A stretch of 13,299 nucleotides of DNA, from positions 1 through 13,299 of the forward strand of contig URKY01000056.1 of NCBI GenBank assembly GCA_900548465.1. The letters are read 5' to 3'. The DNA is from an uncultured Eubacterium sp. GTDB lineage: Bacteria; Bacillota; Clostridia; Lachnospirales; Lachnospiraceae. The notes under the pieces were generated by a model that was not told where the DNA came from, ran no database searches, and was given only the letters and a program-made list of their open reading frames with translations. Of this stretch, positions 7,622 through 13,299 are shown one piece after another (the first letter of the stretch is position 1; each line of letters starts with the position of its first letter). The position numbers and the translations under genes are program-made.

Positions 7622-8428
7622 CTATAACCATCCTAAGAATGACATTAATATTGCAAATGCTATTATTGCTAAAATTAATACTACTATGCTTACCTTCTTC
7701 TTTTTGAAGATATAATATAGTATACCAACAAACAATGCCGGAAGTAAATTAGGAATAACTGAATCGAAAATTGATTGTACTCCAACGGTTCCAAATAGCT
7801 TCAGTTTTTCCGGGAACTCAAACGTTACATAACTTGGAACCATTGCTCCAACTACCATTACACCAAGAATACCTGCTCCTTTAGTAAGCGCTTTGGCATT
7901 TTCTGTTAATTTAGATATTGCTCCACTTCCCAGTTTGTATCCGGCTTTTAGGAAAAATACTCTTGAAACTGCCATTAAAATCCAAAATGCCAGGAAGAAT
8001 ATCGGTCCTAATATTGAATGTTGTTTACAAAGTGATGCTGCTATACTTCCACTAATAGGCAACAGCGTGAACCAGAAAATTGCATCACCAATACCTGCAA
8101 AAGATCCAAAAAGACCGGTTTTCATATTTTTTATTAATTTTCTATCAGCTCTATTTTCTTCCATTGATAGAACTAATCCCATCAGAAAGGATGCGGCATG
8201 TTGTTCCGTATTTATAAAGTCAACACCGTACTCATCCAACGCCTTGCTTACTTCTTCACTATCTTTTCCATGTATTTTCTCTAATCCTGGAAGTATGCTC
8301 CATCCGAAACTATTACCCTGCATTTTTTCAAAGGTAAATCCTGTCTGGTAGAACATCGACCTTAAACCCAATTTTTTTAAATCTTTATTGGTAAGTTTAT
8401 TTGTTGTCTCATTATATTCCTTCGCCAT
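7622..8428 (-). CDS. PTS mannose-family EIID membrane component
   Basis: A 268-residue EIID, which forms the sugar-transporting membrane complex with EIIC. The N-terminal cytoplasmic part carries the family pattern of an aromatic/Gly-rich FYQTGFTFEKMQ stretch and the EQHAAS segment. After this come hydrophobic segments, including GIGDAIFWFTLLP, a helix near 145-165, and a C-terminal membrane helix after KKKKVS. I chose ATG 8428, with AGGAGG 8 nt upstream; the GTG at 8437 lies inside that site. The gene overlaps the end of EIIC by 17 bp, so the two membrane subunits should be co-translated. Confidence 0.94.
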   Translation of the reverse strand: MAKEYNETTNKLTNKDLKKLGLRSMFYQTGFTFEKMQGNSFGWSILPGLEKIHGKDSEEVSKALDEYGVDFINTEQHAASFLMGLVLSMEENRADRKLIKNMKTGLFGSFAGIGDAIFWFTLLPISGSIAASLCKQHSILGPIFFLAFWILMAVSRVFFLKAGYKLGSGAISKLTENAKALTKGAGILGVMVVGAMVPSYVTFEFPEKLKLFGTVGVQSIFDSVIPNLLPALFVGILYYIFKKKKVSIVVLILAIIAFAILMSFLGWL

Positions 8429-9197
8429 CGTCTTCACCTCCTGTTACCACTGCTGTTTCCTTTGCTTCTTTGCCTCTCATAAAGTCAATAAGTACTAATG
8501 CAATTGCAAATAAAGCTACCGGTAAAACATTGTCAGGTTTCATAATACTCATAATTAAAAATCCGATAATAAGATATGGAACATTTTCTTTCTTTACCAT
8601 TACCTTTAACAATAGCGCAAGTCCAAGTCCCGGTAAAAGTCCTCCCGCTATTTCAAATCCGTGTGATACGAATTCAGGGAATGAATTAACGAACTTTGAT
8701 AATACGTTCTGCAATGCATATGTACTTAAGAATGCAACTACTGCATAAAGTGATGTTAAAATAATTTCAGGTAGGAACACATAAAACTTAAATTTTTTAA
8801 TGTCATTTTGTTTTATTGCCTGCTCTACTTTTACGTTAAATCCTGAGAACAATGACTGACACGCGATAACTATCCACTGCATAAGCAATGCGAATGGTAA
8901 ACTAAGTCCTAAAGCTGTTTCTGCCGATACTCCGCTCTTATAAGCCAAAACAACTGTCATAAGTCCTGCAATCAATGCATTAGGTGGTACTGTTCCACCT
9001 ACTGTTGTAAGTCCTAAGTAGGACAATTCTGCTATTGCTCCGGCTTCCAGACCAAGTTTCCAATCTCCCAGTACAAGCCCCGTTACAAAACAGATGATAA
9101 TAGGATGGAATACGAAAAAACATTCCCATCTGGCATCCCATGCAAATGCAAATACGATCAACGCCAGAATTAATCCCTGTAACAATGTAACACTCAT
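8412..9197 (-). CDS. PTS mannose-family EIIC membrane component
   Basis: A 261-residue EIIC membrane protein of the mannose-family PTS, with several hydrophobic segments across its length. The family-typical stretch LGLEAGAIAELSYLGLTTVGGTVPPNA can be seen at about residues 48-75 and is thought to contribute to the sugar path. The C-terminus after FMRGKEAKE is charged and cytoplasmic. The ATG at 9197 has a good AGGAGGTG site. It lies 26 bp after the SIS gene and overlaps EIID. With EIID it forms the translocation channel, and EIIA and EIIB supply the phosphate. Confidence 0.95.
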   Translation of the reverse strand: MSVTLLQGLILALIVFAFAWDARWECFFVFHPIIICFVTGLVLGDWKLGLEAGAIAELSYLGLTTVGGTVPPNALIAGLMTVVLAYKSGVSAETALGLSLPFALLMQWIVIACQSLFSGFNVKVEQAIKQNDIKKFKFYVFLPEIILTSLYAVVAFLSTYALQNVLSKFVNSFPEFVSHGFEIAGGLLPGLGLALLLKVMVKKENVPYLIIGFLIMSIMKPDNVLPVALFAIALVLIDFMRGKEAKETAVVTGGEDDGEGI

Positions 9198-9223
9198 AAT
9201 TACACCTCCTTTTTATTATTATT

Positions 9224-10291
9224 TTAAAACGTTACTGTAGTTTTTGACAATCCCATCGGCTCATCAGGATTGTATCCTCTCGCCAATGACAAAAGGCATG
9301 CAAATAATTGTGAAAATACTGTCATTCCAAAAACCCCTGCAACACCTTCTGCCTCCTCAGGCAAAAGCACTGCTTCATTAGCCATTGAAACATATTTTTT
9401 ATTATTTGTAACAACCAATGTACTAATAGAAAAATCTTTCTGCATTTTTTCCACAAGTTTTATTGTACTCTCATTAGTTTTCTCATCAGTCAAAAAGAAT
9501 ATTACAGGTATAAATCTTTTCGTGGTTGCTATTGGTCCGTGTGGATAATCACAGGATGAATATGCCTTTGCATTTGTATAACTTGCTTCCATTATCTTCA
9601 GTTCAGTTTCATTAGCAACTGCATAGCTAAAGCCTCTTCCCAACAATAGAATATCCTGAACATTTCTAAACAAAGGAATACTTTTCTTTACCTGTTCCTC
9701 TATATTGTCAGACAAACATTTTTCTATAATGTCAGGTGCTTTTTTTATCTGTTCCAATACATTTTCATCATGCGAAAGTACCGCCGCAAATAATAATGCT
9801 ATTACCGTCTGAGACATATATGACTTAGCCGCTGTGAAACTTGTTTCCTTTCCACATTCGCAATTGATATAATAATTTCCCACCTTTCGCATAAGACATT
9901 CTCGTTCATTAGTTACAGTTACTGCAATACCTCCCTGTTTCTGACATTTCTCAAGTACAGTATAAACATCCTTTGCCTCACCACATTGAGAAACCCCAAT
10001 CGTCAAAACATCAGATAAATCTACCTTGCCATCTAATAATGTTACTATTGAGGGATACGCCATTGATGTTAATTTATCAGTGTAAATTTCAAACGCATAC
10101 TTTCCCACTAATAGTGCATGTTCGCTCGAGCCTCTTCCTACTAAAAGAACTTTACTAATGTTTCTTCTATCAACATCTTTGCATATGTCTTCTATTATAG
10201 GTAAGTTCATTTCAATTACATGCCTGATTATCTCCGGCTGTTCGTGGACTTCTCTCCACATATTAGATTTACTCACATCGTACTTATACAT
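9224..10291 (-). CDS. Two-SIS-domain sugar-phosphate enzyme (NagB-II / AgaS / FrlB-like)
   Basis: A 355-residue cytoplasmic protein with two sugar isomerase (SIS) domains, about 35-175 and 200-340. Recognisable parts are the N-terminal MWREVHEQPE, the phosphosugar loop GRGSS (52-56), SQCGE (101-105), ETSFTAAKSY (149-158), the NETELKIMEAS helix (227-237), HGP (251-253) and the C-terminal NPDEPMGLSKTTVTF. This pattern fits the group with type-II glucosamine-6-phosphate deaminases, AgaS, and the fructoselysine/glucoselysine-6-phosphate deglycases. It is the first gene of the PTS operon, so it should act on the phosphorylated sugar as it enters. An AGGAG site precedes the ATG. Which of these reactions it catalyses is not settled by sequence. 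Confidence 0.88.
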   Translation of the reverse strand: MYKYDVSKSNMWREVHEQPEIIRHVIEMNLPIIEDICKDVDRRNISKVLLVGRGSSEHALLVGKYAFEIYTDKLTSMAYPSIVTLLDGKVDLSDVLTIGVSQCGEAKDVYTVLEKCQKQGGIAVTVTNERECLMRKVGNYYINCECGKETSFTAAKSYMSQTVIALLFAAVLSHDENVLEQIKKAPDIIEKCLSDNIEEQVKKSIPLFRNVQDILLLGRGFSYAVANETELKIMEASYTNAKAYSSCDYPHGPIATTKRFIPVIFFLTDEKTNESTIKLVEKMQKDFSISTLVVTNNKKYVSMANEAVLLPEEAEGVAGVFGMTVFSQLFACLLSLARGYNPDEPMGLSKTTVTF

Positions 10292-10339
10292 AACTTCTCC
10301 TTTCTTTGTACCTTTGTCACTACAATGTTATATTGTTAT

Positions 10340-10366
10340 ATTATAATATTACTATTGAAATGTCAA
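10340..10366 (-). promoter_or_regulatory. Candidate promoter of the SIS-PTS operon
   Basis: On the minus strand a perfect TTGACA (10366-10361) is followed after 15 bp by a perfect TATAAT (10345-10340). A TAATAT at 10343-10338 gives 17-bp spacing instead. The -10 region lies in the 12-bp palindrome ATATTATAATAT (10338-10349), and an inverted repeat ACAAT/ATTGT (10322-10336) lies just downstream, where a repressor could act. Confidence 0.6.
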
Positions 10367-10383
10367 CTTTATTTTGTTAATAT
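10355..10383 (+). promoter_or_regulatory. Candidate promoter of the GntR-type regulator gene
   Basis: TTGAAA at 10355-10360 and TAATAT at 10378-10383 are separated by 17 bp, which places transcription start near 10390 and leaves a leader of about 45 nt before ATG 10437. The -35 box sits directly beside the -35 box of the opposite promoter, so one bound regulator could control both. Confidence 0.55.
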
Positions 10384-10397
10384 TTTATTAGTAATAT

Positions 10398-10415
10398 ATA
10401 GAGACTTAACTCTAT
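10398..10415. promoter_or_regulatory. Inverted repeat, candidate operator for the regulator
   Basis: ATAGAG and CTCTAT form perfect 6-bp arms around ACTTAA. The site lies between the predicted start of transcription and the ribosome binding site of the regulator gene, a usual place for autoregulation by GntR-family proteins. The assignment is by position and symmetry only. Confidence 0.4.
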
Positions 10416-10436
10416 TTGCTAAAGGAGAATTTCAAT

Positions 10437-11195
10437 ATGGATTATATAACAATCAACAAATACTCTCTGGTACCTCTATATTCCCAATTAAAGGAATCAA
10501 TAAAGACAGCAATCCAGAATGGTGTTTTAAAACCTGGGGATAAGCTCCCCACTGAGCATGAAATATGTAACCATTTTAACTTATCAAGAACGGTTACAAG
10601 ACAGGCATTCTATGAATTAATGAGTGAAGGCTACATAATTCGTTATAAAAGTCGTGGCACATTTGTTAATCAGCAAAGTAAAAAAAATGTCTTCTTTAAA
10701 GAAATTATGAGTTTCAACGATGAAATGAAAATGTACGGTTTTGAGCCCAAAACGGAACTTATATCCATTGAAAAATTCATTTGCAATGATTACATTGCTA
10801 AAAAATCTGAATTCGATGTAGGTGATGAATTAATTAGAGTTCAGCGATTAAGATACAGGAATGACGATCCTATTGTTTTTGTTGACGGATACTATCGTGC
10901 TTGTGACATTCAGGGAATTGAAAAGTATGATTTAGAAAAAGAATCTATGTTTTATATTTTAGAAAAACATTATGGCATAAAAGTCATGCATACAAAAAAA
11001 AGATTTATGGCCCGTATAGTTGAGGATAAATATGCTGAGTATTTATCCATAAAGAAAAAATCTGCCGTTCAATATGTTGAAAGTAAAGAATACGATCAAC
11101 AGGATAGATTTGTTTCTTTTGATATTTCGATTTATGTTGGAGAAAAAAATATATTCGAGGCGGAAATTAATAATCTGCCAAAAGCTCTCCAATAG
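10437..11195 (+). CDS. GntR-family (HutC/UTRA) transcriptional regulator
   Basis: A 252-residue regulator. The N-terminal winged helix (about 15-77) has the GntR pattern YSQLKESIKTAI, LKPGDKLPTEHE, LSRTVTRQAFYEL and the wing GYIIRYKSRGTFV. The rest (about 95-245) fits the UTRA effector-binding domain found in HutC-type members, which usually bind sugar phosphates or similar small molecules. I use ATG 10437, with AAAGGAGA about 8 nt upstream; a TTG at 10416 would place that site inside the gene. It is divergent from the SIS-PTS operon and is most likely its local regulator, released by the phosphorylated substrate. That link is inferred from position. Confidence 0.92.
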   Translation: MDYITINKYSLVPLYSQLKESIKTAIQNGVLKPGDKLPTEHEICNHFNLSRTVTRQAFYELMSEGYIIRYKSRGTFVNQQSKKNVFFKEIMSFNDEMKMYGFEPKTELISIEKFICNDYIAKKSEFDVGDELIRVQRLRYRNDDPIVFVDGYYRACDIQGIEKYDLEKESMFYILEKHYGIKVMHTKKRFMARIVEDKYAEYLSIKKKSAVQYVESKEYDQQDRFVSFDISIYVGEKNIFEAEINNLPKALQ

Positions 11196-11218
11196 TAGAT
11201 AACTTATCACCCTTTAAT

Positions 11219-11290
11219 TGATGCATATGTGCATCATACGGCTGTTGCATTAAATGCTGTATTTTCCTTTTAATGCAATAGCCTTTTTTT
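11219..11290 (+). terminator. Rho-independent terminator after the regulator gene
   Basis: GGCTGTTGCATTAAA (11240-11254) pairs along 15 bp with TTTAATGCAATAGCC (11269-11283), with one G-U pair, and a run of seven T follows at 11284-11290. A small hairpin, TGATGCA/TGCATCA (11219-11236), stands just before it. This is a strong terminator for plus-strand transcripts. Confidence 0.9.
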
Positions 11291-11309
11291 GCAAAAAATT
11301 TCACACACT

Positions 11310-11345
11310 AAAACACGCCCAGAGCCTAAACCCTGTGCGTGTTTA
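11310..11345 (-). terminator. Probable terminator after the GH64 glucanase gene
   Basis: AAACACGC (11311-11318) pairs with GCGTGTTT (11337-11344), with a further CAG/CTG pairing inside after one mismatch. It lies about 26 bp after the glucanase stop. The minus-strand tail has a short T stretch and then TTTTTT a little further on, so termination is likely but less clear than for the facing regulator. Confidence 0.65.
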
Positions 11346-11370
11346 TTAAAATTTTAACCTATTCTATAAA

Positions 11371-13299
11371 TTACCACTTCAAGTCAATTACCAAAGCATC
11401 TGTATTATTGTACTGTAATAATGTACTCTGGTCATTTACGTCATCATAGCAGAATCCATATGCGAATCCTAAAACTGAATGTCTATGGAAGAATCCTGCG
11501 TAGAAATTGTTTACGCTGTTCTTGTAGTATTCACTTGGTTTGTAATACTTGTCAGGTTCGGTAGCAACACCTCTGTTAAATGCTGCACATAACTGAGCTT
11601 CGATTGCCTTCTCTGTGCCGTTACCTTTATCGAATGCACCTTTTCCTTCTAACACATCCTGTGTAGTCGGCTTATCAATTGTGTAAACTGTAGAATCATT
11701 TGCTCTTGTAAACTGCATCTGATTTCCTACTACTCTTCCTGTAAAGTTTCCTGCTTCTGTGCTAAACTGCAAAGTTTCCCTTGAATATTTATTCCAGAAT
11801 TCATTTATATAGTTGTCAAAATAATTTCCATATTTTTCTCCAACGTTAAATTTAGACTTACATGGTGCTATGATTCTGTCATCTCTTACTAATGTTTTGA
11901 ATGCTTCCGGAGCTTCATTCTTAAATGCATTAAAGATTTCGTCCCTTGTTCCAATGTCTCCTACAACCTTGTCGTAACCACCATATGCGGCACTTCCTAC
12001 AAGACGTGTAATCATTGGGAAGCAGAAGTAATCAACTCTTGTTGTATTTCCCCAATAGAATTTGCCTTCTATTGTAAATTCTGCAAATTCAAACAAAGTG
12101 TTTGCATTTACATCGCCTGGATTGTTAAGATCCGGTCCCGCATATCCTGTTGTTCCTACAAATTTAAGGTAAACCGGTTTCCCATAACTGATATACATTC
12201 TTCCTGATTCGATTGTCGGTGCATAAACATAATCTGCTTCTGCAAGTGTATGATAAATATTTGCATATTTGTCATTGCCTACCTGAACTGTATTAAGGCT
12301 CTCTGAAGCCGGAATCATATTTCCGTTTTTATCTAAATAGCAAAGCTGATTATTAGCGTTTTTTCCAACTATACACCAGTAAATCTCATTATCGCTGTAC
12401 TTTCCATTTGTTTTATTATTAAGTTCTATTGCAATTTTGTCATTCTTTAACTGAACGTTATCCTTAAGCTGTGGCTTAAGTTCTTCAGGACATGTCTCAG
12501 GTTCTGTTTCTCTTTCGCCTACTCCTGTAATGGCAATTGTTTCTTCTACCCTTACAGACTCTCTGTTTCCAACTACAGTTGCTACCGCTACTGTATGAGT
12601 TCCTTCTGTATATACAGGAAGTGTGAAACTGCCACATGACACACCTGTACGTCTTCTTTCACCATCTACATATACATTGTAGCAGTCTATATCCCCACGG
12701 CCCCATACTACTCGGAGATATCCTGTACCTGCTGCTTCAACCTGCATTCCAAATGGTTTTGCAATACTGCTGTCAGTTGTAAAATCAATTGCCGGCTGCG
12801 TTGTGTCATTTTTCTTTGTTGTTGGCTGTGGTGCCTTCGTTGTTGCAGGCTGTGTTTGTTCTGGTGCCTTTGTTGTTGGTTGAATAACTCCACCTGATGC
12901 CTTTGTATTTCTTATTTTTACATAACCTGTTCCCAGTGCATGTTTGATTGATACTTCATTAATTTCCTTTGTTAATGCTGAAAGATATATTAAAACTCCA
13001 GCCCCTTCAATTTTTCCTACGTTTTCGGATACGCCATTCACCGTTATTTCACTAATTCCTGAAGAAACGTTCATGTAAATACCCTTTTCTGCTGCCCAAC
13101 CAGGCTGCTGAATATTAACGATTTCATTTAAATTCATTGTCTTCTTATCATAGAAGTATGTATTTGCATTTTCAGGATCACCCTGCAATTCAACCCATTC
13201 AGCGCCGTCAGTTGATGGTGCTGTAGTAACCTGTCCCGGTTCATCTTTTTTAGTTGTTGCCGGCTGTGTTGGATTTGTGTCATCCTTCTTAGTTGTTAC
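11371..13299 (-). CDS. Modular secreted beta-1,3-glucanase, GH64 domain (N-terminus off window)
   Basis: The frame is open to the right edge, so only the last 642 codons are seen; the TTG at 13188 is not its real start. In order it has a Thr/Lys/Pro linker at the edge, a beta-rich domain (GAEWVELQ to KIRNTK) of possible carbohydrate-binding type, a second TTKAP-type linker (12780-12885), a fibronectin-III-like beta domain (about 12520-12760), and a C-terminal domain that reads as GH64. Counted from that TTG, Glu370 in FAEFTIEG and Asp386 in NTTRVDYF are 16 residues apart, as are the catalytic pair Glu154/Asp170 recalled for the Streptomyces laminaripentaose-producing enzyme. GH64 enzymes release oligosaccharides from beta-1,3-glucan outside the cell. 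A signal peptide should lie beyond the window. Confidence 0.82.
   Translation of the reverse strand, partial: VTTKKDDTNPTQPATTKKDEPGQVTTAPSTDGAEWVELQGDPENANTYFYDKKTMNLNEIVNIQQPGWAAEKGIYMNVSSGISEITVNGVSENVGKIEGAGVLIYLSALTKEINEVSIKHALGTGYVKIRNTKASGGVIQPTTKAPEQTQPATTKAPQPTTKKNDTTQPAIDFTTDSSIAKPFGMQVEAAGTGYLRVVWGRGDIDCYNVYVDGERRRTGVSCGSFTLPVYTEGTHTVAVATVVGNRESVRVEETIAITGVGERETEPETCPEELKPQLKDNVQLKNDKIAIELNNKTNGKYSDNEIYWCIVGKNANNQLCYLDKNGNMIPASESLNTVQVGNDKYANIYHTLAEADYVYAPTIESGRMYISYGKPVYLKFVGTTGYAGPDLNNPGDVNANTLFEFAEFTIEGKFYWGNTTRVDYFCFPMITRLVGSAAYGGYDKVVGDIGTRDEIFNAFKNEAPEAFKTLVRDDRIIAPCKSKFNVGEKYGNYFDNYINEFWNKYSRETLQFSTEAGNFTGRVVGNQMQFTRANDSTVYTIDKPTTQDVLEGKGAFDKGNGTEKAIEAQLCAAFNRGVATEPDKYYKPSEYYKNSVNNFYAGFFHRHSVLGFAYGFCYDDVNDQSTLLQYNNTDALVIDLKW

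Noticed and set aside
7893..8351. 152-codon plus-strand open frame antisense to EIID
   Set aside because: The opposite strand encodes a complete, typical EIID; this frame has no start signal or known motif.
12780..12890. Repetitive GTTGTTGGCTG-like sequence as a DNA tandem repeat element
   Set aside because: It is explained by codons for a Thr/Pro/Lys linker (TTKAP-type) inside the glucanase gene.

Overview
The window looks like a piece of a low-GC Gram-positive gut or rumen bacterium, most likely a Lachnospiraceae (Eubacterium/Agathobacter/Lachnospira/Butyrivibrio type). Three things point there: the AT-rich composition with AGGAGG-type ribosome binding sites, a Cas12a that reads as a close relative of the Eubacterium (MAD7/ErCas12a-like) proteins, and a secreted glucanase with Thr/Pro/Lys linkers. 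Family and homology statements come from memory of these proteins, not from a search.

Left part (1-5426): a type V-A CRISPR-Cas locus, all read on the minus strand. Reading in the direction of transcription, it holds cas12a, cas4, cas1, cas2, a leader, and an array of at least 15 identical 36-nt repeats that runs off the left edge. cas4, cas1 and cas2 are complete, keep their catalytic residues, and are joined by stop/start overlaps. cas12a is not complete. The open frame keeps about 849 codons of a protein normally near 1260, lacks WED-I, REC1 and much of REC2, and has no convincing start codon. A Rho-independent terminator pointing into it lies directly upstream. The retained part still has all RuvC, Nuc, crRNA-processing and PAM-contact residues that I can place. 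This is the most unusual thing in the window: a pristine adaptation module and array beside an effector that has lost its front third and probably its promoter.

Middle (5430-10291): a 417-bp gene-free stretch with two hairpins, then a minus-strand operon. In transcription order it encodes a two-domain SIS sugar-phosphate enzyme, PTS mannose-family EIIC, EIID, EIIB and EIIA, and a Cof-type HAD phosphatase. It should import and phosphorylate a sugar, probably an amino sugar or a glycated amine, and convert it in the cytoplasm. A divergent GntR/HutC-type regulator (10437-11195, plus strand) faces it across a 145-bp region with back-to-back promoters and inverted repeats.

Right part (11196-13299): two convergent terminators, then the 3' part of a minus-strand gene for a modular secreted GH64 beta-1,3-glucanase, whose N-terminus lies beyond the right edge.
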